This document shows, one piece after another, positions 1 through 7,509 of a stretch of DNA of 12,089 bases. Under the pieces are notes generated by a model. It had not been told where the DNA came from. It saw only the letters and a list, made by a program, of their open reading frames with translations, and made no database searches. Origin of the DNA: Archangium sp. (GTDB lineage: Bacteria; Myxococcota; Myxococcia; Myxococcales; Myxococcaceae); the NCBI GenBank assembly GCA_016793525.1, contig JAEUJT010000412.1, positions 1 to 12,089 on the forward strand, given 5' to 3'. The position numbers and the translations under genes were made by a program. Numbering within the stretch: position 1 is the stretch's first letter; the number at the start of each line of letters is the position of its first letter.

Positions 1-700
1 TACCCACGAAGTCGGCTGGCCCCTTCTTGCCGTCGGCCTCTTGAAGTTTGGCGATGCCGAAGTCGAGCAACTTCACCTGGTCCTCGCCTTTGCGCTGCTT
101 CACCAGCATCACGTTGGCGGGCTTGATGTCGCGGTGCACGATGCCGTGTTCGTGCGCCTCGTGCAGCGACGCCAGCAGCTGAATGCCGATGGAGACTGCG
201 CGGGCTTCGCTGAAGACGCCGTGGGCTTTGAGGTGCCAGGCCACGTCTTTGCCAGGCACGTATTCCATGGCCATGAACAACGCGCCGTCGGCGGTCTGGC
301 CGGCGTCGAAGACGTGCACGGTGTTGGGGTGCGACAGCTTGGCGACGACGCGAGATTCCTGGAGGAAGCGGCCCTTCATGCCCTCGTCGATGGCGACATC
401 GGTGCGCATCAGCTTGAGCGCCGCCACCTTGCCCAAGCGGACATGTTCGACTTTGAAGACCGCGCCCATGCCGCCTTCGCCCAGCTTCTCCAGCAGCCGG
501 TAGCGCCCGTCGATGAGTGCGTCTTTCAGGGGGCCCGAGAGCGTGTCAGAGGTGGCGCTGAGACCCCGCAGGTCTGCCCCGCAGCTGGGGCAGAAATTGG
601 GCTGACCGTCGAGCACCTTGCCGCAGGCGGGGCACACCCCACTCAGCCCTCGGGAGAGCGTGGGCGAGAGGTCCACCGTTTGCGGAGGCGCCGAGGGCAT
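1..700 (-). CDS. Ser/Thr protein kinase with N-terminal zinc ribbon (partial, N-terminal part)
   Basis: Hanks-type protein kinase that transfers phosphate from ATP to Ser/Thr of partner proteins; the target is unknown. Read from the ATG at 700-698, 233 codons are visible before the left edge. Residues 23-40 form a zinc ribbon with two CPxCG pairs (Cys 23, 26, 37, 40). The kinase domain starts near residue 65, with glycine loop GEGGMGAVF (75-83), VAALK lysine at 96, alpha-C glutamate at about 115, catalytic loop HRDIKPAN (189-196) and DFG (213-215). All catalytic residues seen are intact. The activation loop, C-lobe and anything beyond lie outside the window, so a C-terminal sensor or TM segment cannot be judged. 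No clear Shine-Dalgarno precedes the ATG and the frame stays open upstream, so a more upstream GTG start is possible. It is divergent from the CreD gene. Zinc-ribbon kinases of this layout are frequent in myxobacteria. Confidence 0.93.
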   Translation of the reverse strand, partial: MPSAPPQTVDLSPTLSRGLSGVCPACGKVLDGQPNFCPSCGADLRGLSATSDTLSGPLKDALIDGRYRLLEKLGEGGMGAVFKVEHVRLGKVAALKLMRTDVAIDEGMKGRFLQESRVVAKLSHPNTVHVFDAGQTADGALFMAMEYVPGKDVAWHLKAHGVFSEARAVSIGIQLLASLHEAHEHGIVHRDIKPANVMLVKQRKGEDQVKLLDFGIAKLQEADGKKGPADFVG

Positions 701-938
701 CGCGAGTGACCGAGAGGCTACTCGCCCCGAGGGTCGACGCCAGGCTTCGGTCGCTGCGCCGCGGGCTTCCAGCGGGTGTGTGCACACGGCCGCCACGCGC
801 GGCGCAGACGACGTCGACGTTTCCCGCCAAGAAGGCGCCCCAGTGTCCACGTGCCCGCGCGGTGCGTCAGCGGAGCCGCGGCGGGCGCCACGTTTCGCGG
901 TGCTCCGCGCTGGCGCGCTGCTTGCGATGGGCCGGCGC
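701..938. other. Divergent intergenic region, nothing distinct seen
   Basis: This 238-bp gap separates the kinase start (minus) from the CreD start (plus), so it should hold both promoters. It is very GC-rich. I see no convincing -35/-10 pair, inverted repeat, small ORF with coding character or RNA gene. Both flanking reading frames stay open into it, which is expected by chance at this GC content and is not evidence for longer proteins. Confidence 0.5.
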
Positions 939-2318
939 ATGAAACGAATCGCGTGGGTGCTCCTCGTGGTGGGCGTGGTGGTGATGGCGTTGCACATCGT
1001 CGATGGCCTGCGGGAAGAGCGCTCGTCGCGCCGGTACGAAGCCGCGCGCACCATCGCCGACACGAACGGTGGAGACCTCGAGCTGTACCCGCCGCTGCTG
1101 ACGGTGCGCGTCGAGGAGCGCTACCCCAGTACCGAGCAGCGCCGCCGCGAAGTGGTGCGCCAGGGCCACGTGGTGAACGAGGACTACACGGTGCCAGTCG
1201 AGCGCTCCGAGACGCGGACCTGGTTGCTGATTCCGGAGACGCTCCACGCGACCTCCTCGCACGCGGTGGAGACGCGCTTCCTCGGCATCATGCCGGGTCG
1301 GGTGCAGAACGCGCAGGTGCAGCTGCAAGGCGCCTTCCGCCCGAGCGCGCAGCTGTGGGAGCCGCACCACACCGGCGGTGTCACCACGCTCACCAGCGTG
1401 TCGGTCTCGTTGGGCTTCGGCTCCGTGCGCACGTTGGAGCAAATCGTTTCAGCCCAGCTCGACAGCGCGGCGCTCCGCTTCGAGACGGCGGGCCATGGCC
1501 TGAACGACTCCGACACCGTCGCGGCACAGGTTCCAGCGTCGACCCTGGAGGCCGGGAGAGAGGTGCCCTTCGACATGTCGCTCGCGCTCCGCGGAGGCGC
1601 CTCATTCATGATCCACCCGCTCGCCGAGCGCAGCGACATCACGCTCGACGCCGCATGGCCCCACCCCGATTTCACGCACCGCGGGCGGAGCAACACCTTG
1701 CCCACTCGGCGCACCATCACCGACACCTCATCGCACGCGGAGTGGCTCATCACCGGCTTGTCGAGCGGCTTGCAGAGCGTCACCGACATCGGCTCGAGCT
1801 CCGAAGCGATGCAACAGCCTTCGTGGCGCGCGGGCGTGGGCGTGGAGTTCGTCGACCCGGTCGATGTCTTCGCGCGTGTCGAGCGCAGCCTGAAGTACGG
1901 CTTGCCGTTGATTGCGCTCAGCCTCGCGTTGCTCTGGTTCTTGCTGAAGCGCGCCGACGTGGCGACGCACGTGATGCACTTCTTGTTGCTGGCGATGAGC
2001 CTGGTGGTGTTCTTCCTGCTGCTCCTCTCGCTGACGGAGAAGGTCGACTTCGCCGTGGCCTACGGCATCAGCGCGGGCGCGGTGTCGCTGCTCAACGTCA
2101 CGTACCTGAGCGGGCTGTTGAAGAAATGGCGCTCCGCGGTGACAGCGTGGGCACCAACCGCTGCGTGTTTCGGCGCGCTCTACGGGCTGCTGGTGAGTGA
2201 AGACTCCGCGCTCCTGCTCGGGAGTGCGTTCGTCTTCACGTTGCTCGCCTCGTTCATGCTGCTGACGCGCCGGGTCGATTGGAACCAGGCGCTGCGCAGC
2301 CGAGCGCTCCAACCGTGA
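939..2318 (+). CDS. creD: CreD-family inner membrane protein
   Basis: 459 aa from the ATG at 939, close to the ~450 aa of E. coli CreD. Layout is that of the family: one N-terminal TM (about 4-22), a large extracytoplasmic domain (about 23-315), then a C-terminal block of about five TM segments (about 318-443). Conserved CreD stretches include WPHPDF (240-245), the GV.F.DPVD motif near 301-310, SLKYG (317-321), LLLLSLTEKVDFAVAY (360-375), LYGLLVSEDSALLLGS (414-429) and the terminal LTRRVDW (442-448). In enterobacteria creD is induced by the CreBC two-component system and affects envelope and beta-lactam phenotypes; its biochemical role is unknown. No creB or creC is visible here. An in-frame ATG at 927 would add four residues (MGRR); neither start has a strong ribosome binding site. 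I prefer 939 because MKRIAWVLLVVG is a clean signal-anchor start. Confidence 0.93.
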   Translation: MKRIAWVLLVVGVVVMALHIVDGLREERSSRRYEAARTIADTNGGDLELYPPLLTVRVEERYPSTEQRRREVVRQGHVVNEDYTVPVERSETRTWLLIPETLHATSSHAVETRFLGIMPGRVQNAQVQLQGAFRPSAQLWEPHHTGGVTTLTSVSVSLGFGSVRTLEQIVSAQLDSAALRFETAGHGLNDSDTVAAQVPASTLEAGREVPFDMSLALRGGASFMIHPLAERSDITLDAAWPHPDFTHRGRSNTLPTRRTITDTSSHAEWLITGLSSGLQSVTDIGSSSEAMQQPSWRAGVGVEFVDPVDVFARVERSLKYGLPLIALSLALLWFLLKRADVATHVMHFLLLAMSLVVFFLLLLSLTEKVDFAVAYGISAGAVSLLNVTYLSGLLKKWRSAVTAWAPTAACFGALYGLLVSEDSALLLGSAFVFTLLASFMLLTRRVDWNQALRSRALQP

Positions 2319-2380
2319 CGGGCGTCGTCACCTCGGCGTTCTTCCGCTACACTCGGGCTCCTTCGTTGACCGGGTGATGC

Positions 2381-4072
2381 ATGCGCCTGACGTTGAGCCT
2401 GCTGGCCATCACCGCGTCGCTGGTCTCCTGTGAGGGGCGCATTGCGGGTCCTCTTCCCGAAAAGGTGGTGTCCGCCACGACGACGTTCGACCCGTGCCGT
2501 GACGTCGCGCCTGAGGTCGGCACCTGGCCCCTGCAGCGCCTGACATCGCGCCAGCTCGAGCGGAGTGTCGAAGCCGTGCTGGCCGACACGACCCACGCGT
2601 ATTCGTTGCGGCTGGGCGGAACCGACGAGGTGGTCAACTCCCGGTTGCGCTACTTCTTGGCTTCTTCGGCGAACGACGTGGTGGCCGAGGGGCTGGTGCT
2701 CGCGGCTGAAAACGTCTCGGTGGCGGCGGTCAGCTCGGCAGCCTTGGCCTCGCAGCTCCAGTGCACGGCAAGCGACGTGGCGGGACAGCGGGCCTGTGCG
2801 AAGCGCGTCATCTCCACGTTCGGTCGCCGGCTGTGGCGGAGGACGTTGGCCACGTCGGAGGTCGATGCGCTGACGAATACGTATGACGTCGCGCGCACCG
2901 ACGGCACGTACCTCGACGGTGTCCAGACCGCGCTCCACGCGCTCCTGGCGTCTCCCGACTTCTTTCTGTTGCAGCAACCGGGCGGCACGAGCGGCGAAGC
3001 GGCTGCGCTGACGGGCACGGTGTTGGCCGAACGGCTGGCATTGACGTTGTGGCAAGAGGGTCCCGACGATGCGCTCCTCTCCGCCGCCGAAGACGGCGTG
3101 CTCGACACCGCGGAGGGCTTCGACGCGCAGCTCAACCGCCTGCTGATGGATCCGCGCGCGAACCTCGCCTTCGCCGACTTCCTGAAGCACTGGTTGTCGC
3201 CCGAGAAGACGAGCTCCATCGATGCGGCGCTGTCGTCAGCCACGCGACAGCCGCAGCTCTACCCGCAGTTCCGGGCACCATCGGAGAGCTCGTCGGGAGA
3301 TGGGCCGGCGTACGCTCGAGCGCTCGAAGGCTTCTTTGCCCACAGCGCTTCGGCTGGCACCGGCACGCTCCGCACGTTGCTGCTCGACGACACCTTGGTG
3401 GTGAACGAGGCCGTGGCCCGCAACTTGGGGCTCCCCGCGCCGGCGGCTGGGCAGACGGAGGTGCGAACGCCGGAGACGCCTCGTCGCCGCGGCGTGCTGG
3501 GACAACCGGCGCTGTTGACGGCCTTCGGTCGCTTCGAGGCCTCCGACCCAGTGCACCGTGGGGTGTTTCTGCTGCGCCAGGTGATGTGCCGGCCGCTCAA
3601 CCCACCCGACATGATGGTCAACACCACGCTCCCCGAGGCAACGCTGTTCAAGACCACGCGCGACCGCTTCACCGCCGCGACGACCGACGCTGCGTGTGCG
3701 GGGTGCCACGGGCAGATCAACCCGCTCGGGTTTTCATTCGAGAACTTCGACGCGGTGGGCGCGTTCCGCGAGAAGGAGAACGACGTGGCCGTCGACGCCA
3801 CCGCCACGCTGCCGCTGATTCGCACCGATGGGCAGGTCGCCACAGTCGATGGCGTCTCCGACCTGGCGGCGGTGCTGGCCGATGACGCCGAGGTGCGCCG
3901 CTGCCTGGTACGCCAGTTCGCCGCGTGGGCGCTGCACCGCGGGCTCACCGACCGGGAGTACTGCGCGCTGCAGCCGCAGACCGCTTCGTTTGGCTCGGGC
4001 GATGGCGCGTTTCGAGACCTGATTCGCGGCGTGCTGACCAGCCCGTCGTTCACCACGCCGGTGTTGCCGTAG
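2381..4072 (+). CDS. DUF1587/1592/1588/1585 lipoprotein with CxxCH motif
   Basis: 563 aa exported protein of the planctomycete/myxobacterial family built from small DUFs in a fixed order; its function is not established. Residues 1-17 are a lipoprotein signal with lipobox LVSC (Cys17), so the mature protein should be membrane-anchored outside the cytoplasm. In order: a DUF1587-like stretch (about 53-68, RLTSRQLERSVEAVL), a DUF1595-like helix pair (about 148-195, RLWRRTLATSEVDAL to LASPDFF), DUF1592 (about 215-345), DUF1588 (about 368-463) with the single haem-type motif CAGCH (439-443) followed by INPLGFSFENFDAVG, and DUF1585 (about 495-557). The CxxCH suggests c-type haem attachment, but one motif alone does not prove it. 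The downstream DUF1552 gene follows after 11 bp and reuses the stop region as its ribosome site, so the two are one operon. These families commonly occur as neighbours. Confidence 0.92.
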   Translation: MRLTLSLLAITASLVSCEGRIAGPLPEKVVSATTTFDPCRDVAPEVGTWPLQRLTSRQLERSVEAVLADTTHAYSLRLGGTDEVVNSRLRYFLASSANDVVAEGLVLAAENVSVAAVSSAALASQLQCTASDVAGQRACAKRVISTFGRRLWRRTLATSEVDALTNTYDVARTDGTYLDGVQTALHALLASPDFFLLQQPGGTSGEAAALTGTVLAERLALTLWQEGPDDALLSAAEDGVLDTAEGFDAQLNRLLMDPRANLAFADFLKHWLSPEKTSSIDAALSSATRQPQLYPQFRAPSESSSGDGPAYARALEGFFAHSASAGTGTLRTLLLDDTLVVNEAVARNLGLPAPAAGQTEVRTPETPRRRGVLGQPALLTAFGRFEASDPVHRGVFLLRQVMCRPLNPPDMMVNTTLPEATLFKTTRDRFTAATTDAACAGCHGQINPLGFSFENFDAVGAFREKENDVAVDATATLPLIRTDGQVATVDGVSDLAAVLADDAEVRRCLVRQFAAWALHRGLTDREYCALQPQTASFGSGDGAFRDLIRGVLTSPSFTTPVLP

Positions 4073-4075
4073 GAG
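4071..4075 (+). promoter_or_regulatory. Shine-Dalgarno of the DUF1552 gene
   Basis: AGGAG overlaps the TAG stop of the upstream gene and lies 8 nt before the ATG at 4084. This fixes the start of the downstream gene and suggests the two are translated in sequence from one mRNA. Confidence 0.7.
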
Positions 4076-4083
4076 CGCGCGCG

Positions 4084-5673
4084 ATGGCCTCTCGATTCGA
4101 CCGACGACGGTTGCTCCAGGCCGCGGTGGGCGTGCCGCTTCTGCGCACGCTGCTGCCGTCGACGGTGCTGGCCGACCCTGCGGCGCCGCCCAAGCGCTTG
4201 GTTTTTTGGTTCCAACCCGGGGGCGTCTGCCACCCCGACTACCACGTGCGCCCTGGCAGCACCGAGACGAGCTGGGGCTACGACGCGACGGGAGACCGCC
4301 ACACGTTGTTGCCGCTGGTGCCGTTCCACGACCGCACCGTGCACTTCGATTCCGACGAGCGCGTGGCTGATGCCGGCAAGCCCGACACCGAGTGGACGAA
4401 GCTGACCGACGCGGCGAAACGGCCGTTCGGGCTGACCGACTTCGCCGGCACCGTGGGGCCTGACAGCGACCGGCTCCCCGACGCAAATGGCCACCCCACG
4501 CGCGAATTGACCATCGGCCACCAGGGCCCTGTCTCGCTGCTCACGGGGCGGTTTCCCGAGAAGCTGCCGCTGGCGCTGCGCATCGGCGAAGCGGTGTGGG
4601 ACCCGAAGGGCGAATCCATCGACGTGGCCATCGGGCGGCGGCTGCCGGGCGGCTCGGTTCAGCTGGGCGTGAGCGCGCGCGGCCCGCAGTACAACCTCAG
4701 CTTCCAAAACGACGGAGACCGGCTGCCCATCATCGACGACCCACGCCAGTCGTTCGAGCGGCTGTTCACCGGCATTCCGCGCACCCCCGGCGTCGACCCG
4801 GTGCGGGCGCAGCTGGCGAAGACCATGAACCGGCGCGCTGCGGTCTTCGAGGCGGCGTACGGGCGCTTCGATGCGATCAAGTCAGGGCTGGCGACGCCCG
4901 ACCGGGAGCGGCTCGCGCAGCACTTCGATGCGTACAAGAGCATTTTCGACCGGTTGACCCAGCTGCCTCCGGCGCCCACCGCCAGCTGCCACAGCCCCGA
5001 CGCGCCGCCTTCGGTGTTGAACCTCAACGACCCACTGCAGTTGCCGGTGCGCGGCAAGCTGATGATCGACCAGATGGTGCTCGCCCTGGCCTGCAACGTC
5101 TCGCGCGTCATCAACTTCTCCTTCACCTTCGCGGCCACCAACCAGGTCTTCAGCTTCTTGCCGGGCTTCACCGCGCCGGCCGGGCCCCAGGGGCAGATCT
5201 CTCCCGACGGCCACCACCCGCTGAGCCACGACGCGTACGACGCGGGCTTCGTCGTCACCGCCGCGAGCCGCCCGTCGTACGAGAAGAAGCGCCTCATCGA
5301 GCGGTGGTACGCGCAGCAGCTCGCGTACTTCTTGTCGCAGCTCGACGCGATTCGCGAAGCCGACGGCAGCACGCTGCTCGACAACACCGTCGTGGTGGTC
5401 ATCAACGAGCTGTCGCATTCTGGCTCGCACAACAACTCGAACATGCCCATTCGGCTCTACGGCAACGCGCGCGGAGCGTTTCGCACCGGCCGCTGGCTGT
5501 CGCTGCCCCAGACGCCGCTCAACAACCTCTGGGTGTCGCTGGCGAACGCGATGGGCGTGCCGATGACCACCTTCGGAGAGCCTTCGTTCGAGTACCAGTA
5601 CATCGGCGAGTCGACGCGGTGGCAGTGGTCGACCATTCGCCGGCTCACCGTGGGCCCGCTGGCGCAGCTGTAG
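4084..5673 (+). CDS. DUF1552 family exported protein
   Basis: 529 aa. The N-terminus DRRRLLQAAVGVPLLRTLLPSTVLA (residues 6-30) looks like a twin-arginine signal with a cleavable end near residue 30, although the RRxFLK consensus is only partly kept. The body matches DUF1552 throughout: PKRLVFWFQPGGV (36-48), IGHQGPVSLLTGRFPE, a region with DDPRQSFERLF, DQMVLALACNVSRVINF, HHPLSHDAYDAG, a conserved tryptophan helix IERWYAQQLAYFLSQL, LLDNTVVVVINELSHSGSHNNSNMP, FRTGRWL and the final NNLWVSLANAMGV. No enzyme activity is established for the family. Constant pairing with DUF1592-type cytochrome-like proteins suggests a joint role outside the cytoplasm. The start at 4084 is supported by an AGGAG ribosome site. 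The gene ends 14 bp before the convergent GH15 stop. Confidence 0.93.
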   Translation: MASRFDRRRLLQAAVGVPLLRTLLPSTVLADPAAPPKRLVFWFQPGGVCHPDYHVRPGSTETSWGYDATGDRHTLLPLVPFHDRTVHFDSDERVADAGKPDTEWTKLTDAAKRPFGLTDFAGTVGPDSDRLPDANGHPTRELTIGHQGPVSLLTGRFPEKLPLALRIGEAVWDPKGESIDVAIGRRLPGGSVQLGVSARGPQYNLSFQNDGDRLPIIDDPRQSFERLFTGIPRTPGVDPVRAQLAKTMNRRAAVFEAAYGRFDAIKSGLATPDRERLAQHFDAYKSIFDRLTQLPPAPTASCHSPDAPPSVLNLNDPLQLPVRGKLMIDQMVLALACNVSRVINFSFTFAATNQVFSFLPGFTAPAGPQGQISPDGHHPLSHDAYDAGFVVTAASRPSYEKKRLIERWYAQQLAYFLSQLDAIREADGSTLLDNTVVVVINELSHSGSHNNSNMPIRLYGNARGAFRTGRWLSLPQTPLNNLWVSLANAMGVPMTTFGEPSFEYQYIGESTRWQWSTIRRLTVGPLAQL

Positions 5674-5687
5674 AGCGTCGTTCAGCG

Positions 5688-7457
5688 CTAGGTGCCGATG
5701 TCGGCCCAGCTGGGTGACGCGGCGAACGCGGCGTGAATGAGGCCCACGTGCGAATACGCCTGGGGGAAGTTGCCCCACATCGTGCCGGTGGTCGGCGCCA
5801 CGTCTTCCGCCAGCAGGCCCAGCGGCGCGTTGACGCTCGAGAGCCGCTGCAGCACGCCGCGCGCCTCGGCCATTCGGCCCAGCCGCGCCAGCGCTTCAAC
5901 CAACCAGAAGGTGCAGAGCATGAAGGCCACCTGCGGTACGCCGAAGCCGTCGTTGGTGCGGTAGCGGCGCAGCCAGCGGTTGTGCTCCAGGTCGGCGCGC
6001 ACCACGTCGACGGTGGCGTGGAGCCGCGGGTCGTCGGCCGGCAAGAAGCGCAGCGGCACCGCCTGGAGGAGCGCCGCGTCGACCTCGAGCCCGCCGTAGT
6101 CGGCCACCAGGCAGCCGCGTTTGGGGTGCACCGCGCGCTGGAGAATCTCCTCTCGAATGCGCACCGCCGCGTCGGCGAACGAGGCCGCCTCAGACGGGCG
6201 GTGGAGCGCCGCGATGTGGGCCATGCGGTCGGCTCCGGCCCAACACATCAGCGCGCTGAAGGTCTGCGGCCGCCACTCGGTGCGAAACTCCCAAATGCCT
6301 GCGTCGGGCGTGCCCGCGAGCGCAATGGCCTTGCGCCCCAGCCGCGTCACCAGATCGAGCAGCGACGGCGTCACATGGTCGCGGAACCGCGCGTCGAGGA
6401 ACAGCGGCGTCAGCGCCAACACCAGCTCGCCGTACACGTCGTGCTGCTGGTGGAGCGCCGCCCCGTTGCCCACCCGCACCGGCCCGTGCCCCTCGAAGCC
6501 CGGCCAGTCGGTGAGAATCGACTCCTCGAGGTCGCGCTTGCCGTCGATTCGGTACAGCGGCGCCATGTTCAGGTCGGGTGACGAGGCCACCAGGTTCAGC
6601 AGGTACTGAAGAAACTGCTCCCGCTCCTCGAAGTGCCCCACCAGCCGAAACGCCCCCAGCGCGTACGCCGCGTCGCGCAGCCAGCAGTAGCGGTAGTCCC
6701 ACGTGCGCCCCGAGCCCGGCGCCTCGGGAATCGAGGTGGTGAGCGCGGCGACGATGGCCCCGGTGTCTTCGAAGCAGTGCAGCTTGAGCGCCAGCGCCGA
6801 GCGAATGACCTCGTCTTGGTACGTCGGGGGAATGTCGCACTGCTTCACCCAGTGCTGCCAGTGCCGCACCGTCTGGGTGAGGAAGCGGTCGCACAGCGCC
6901 TCGAGCGGCTCTTCGACGGGCGCGCCCCACGACAACACGAAGTGGCGGCGCTCGGTCAACGCGAAGGGGGCCCCGTCGAGGTACGAGAGCGAGGCGTCGG
7001 TGGTGAGCCGCAGCTCCGCCGGGTACCCGTGGAACGTGACGTGGTGCGAGCCGAGCTCGAACGTGGGCGCCTGGCGCGTCCACCCCAGCACCGGCTGGCA
7101 GGCCACCGTGACCCGCGGCGTGCCCGAAAGCGGCTCGACGATGCGCACCAGCTTGGCCGGGCGAAACGTGCGCTCGTGCTGCACGAAGCGCGGCGCGAAG
7201 TCGATGACGCGGAAAGCGCCGTCGGGGCCCTCGAAGCGCGTCTCGAGCACGTTGGTGTTGGGCAGGTACCGCTGCACCCCGGGCCGCTGATCGGCGGCGC
7301 CGATGGTGAAGTGGCCCCCGCCCTTGGCGTCGAGCAGCGCCCCGAACACCGGAGGCGAATCGAAGCGCGGCAGGCATGACCACACCATCGCCCCGTCGCG
7401 CCGGACCAACGCGGAGATTTGGCAGTTGCCGATGAGTCCCAGCTCGTCGAGAGGCAT
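5688..7457 (-). CDS. Glycoside hydrolase family 15 (glucoamylase/trehalase-like)
   Basis: 589 aa, typical for bacterial GH15. The N-terminal beta-sandwich starts with the family signature LGLIGNCQISALVRRDGAMVWSCLPRFDSP (residues 6-35). The (alpha/alpha)6 barrel follows from about residue 215 with RTWDYRYCWLRDA (251-263), GIWEFR carrying the likely general acid Glu390, and LLAEDVAP with likely general base Glu551, followed by GNFPQAYSH. Both catalytic glutamates are present. Members are inverting exo-hydrolases; bacterial ones include glucoamylases, dextranases and trehalases. No signal peptide is seen, so it acts in the cytoplasm. It is divergent from the trehalose synthesis operon, which favours a substrate that is trehalose or a glucose polymer linked to it; sequence alone does not decide. 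No Shine-Dalgarno precedes the ATG, but TATACT sits 7 nt upstream, suggesting a leaderless mRNA. The longer open frame upstream crosses into the TPS gene and lacks family similarity. Confidence 0.93.
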   Translation of the reverse strand: MPLDELGLIGNCQISALVRRDGAMVWSCLPRFDSPPVFGALLDAKGGGHFTIGAADQRPGVQRYLPNTNVLETRFEGPDGAFRVIDFAPRFVQHERTFRPAKLVRIVEPLSGTPRVTVACQPVLGWTRQAPTFELGSHHVTFHGYPAELRLTTDASLSYLDGAPFALTERRHFVLSWGAPVEEPLEALCDRFLTQTVRHWQHWVKQCDIPPTYQDEVIRSALALKLHCFEDTGAIVAALTTSIPEAPGSGRTWDYRYCWLRDAAYALGAFRLVGHFEEREQFLQYLLNLVASSPDLNMAPLYRIDGKRDLEESILTDWPGFEGHGPVRVGNGAALHQQHDVYGELVLALTPLFLDARFRDHVTPSLLDLVTRLGRKAIALAGTPDAGIWEFRTEWRPQTFSALMCWAGADRMAHIAALHRPSEAASFADAAVRIREEILQRAVHPKRGCLVADYGGLEVDAALLQAVPLRFLPADDPRLHATVDVVRADLEHNRWLRRYRTNDGFGVPQVAFMLCTFWLVEALARLGRMAEARGVLQRLSSVNAPLGLLAEDVAPTTGTMWGNFPQAYSHVGLIHAAFAASPSWADIGT

Positions 7458-7464
7458 GGTTTGC

Positions 7465-7470
7465 AGTATA
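7465..7470 (-). promoter_or_regulatory. Probable -10 box of the GH15 gene (leaderless)
   Basis: On the minus strand this reads TATACT, one base from the TATAAT consensus, and is separated from the GH15 ATG by only 7 nt. Transcription would therefore begin at or next to the A of the ATG. The -35 with a 16-nt spacer is poor (TTTCTT at 7492-7487), so an activator or relaxed recognition may be involved. The gap is locally AT-rich compared with the rest of the window. Confidence 0.55.
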
Positions 7471-7472
7471 TG

Positions 7473-7486
7473 GTTTGCTAGCAAAC
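7473..7486. promoter_or_regulatory. Palindromic operator candidate in the GH15/TPS divergent promoter
   Basis: GTTTGCTAGCAAAC is a perfect 14-bp palindrome. A further GGTTTGC half-site lies at 7458-7464 as a direct repeat of 7472-7478, 14 bp apart. The palindrome falls within the spacer of the proposed GH15 promoter and upstream of the TPS ribosome site, so one bound protein could affect both directions. MarR-family proteins bind 14-20 bp palindromes often containing TTGC...GCAA, and a MarR gene closes the TPS operon, making it the obvious candidate. Binding is inferred. Confidence 0.7.
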
Positions 7487-7498
7487 AAGAAAGTGCAC

Positions 7499-7503
7499 AG
7501 GTG
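7499..7503 (+). promoter_or_regulatory. Shine-Dalgarno of the TPS gene
   Basis: AGGTG ends 6 nt before the ATG at 7510 and supports that start. An alternative in-frame GTG at 7501 overlaps this site and would add three residues; it has no comparable ribosome site of its own. Confidence 0.55.
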
Positions 7504-7509
7504 AAATCC

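Noticed and set aside
41..709. Long plus-strand reading frame over the kinase
   Set aside because: It is the antisense shadow of the minus-strand kinase, which has every catalytic motif in its own frame.
618..938. In-frame extension upstream of creD
   Set aside because: The frame is open back to 618, but it runs antisense over the kinase start and encodes low-complexity Arg/Ala/Pro-rich residues; the CreD signal-anchor begins at 939.
776..2200. Plus-strand 474-codon frame overlapping creD
   Set aside because: Composition is almost only Arg, Ala, Gly and His, as expected of an off-frame reading of GC-rich coding DNA; creD has family motifs.
2315..2331. Hairpin GTGACG-ggcgt-CGTCAC at the creD stop
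   Set aside because: A perfect 6-bp stem but with no T run, and it overlaps the stop codon; not enough to call a terminator.
2345..2352. TACACT as a -10 box before the DUF1592-type gene
   Set aside because: Placed plausibly in the 62-bp gap but without a recognisable -35; too common a hexamer to list as a promoter.
7303..7509. Upstream extension of the TPS frame
   Set aside because: It overlaps the GH15 N-terminal coding region; the TM1 start and the AGGTG site support 7510.
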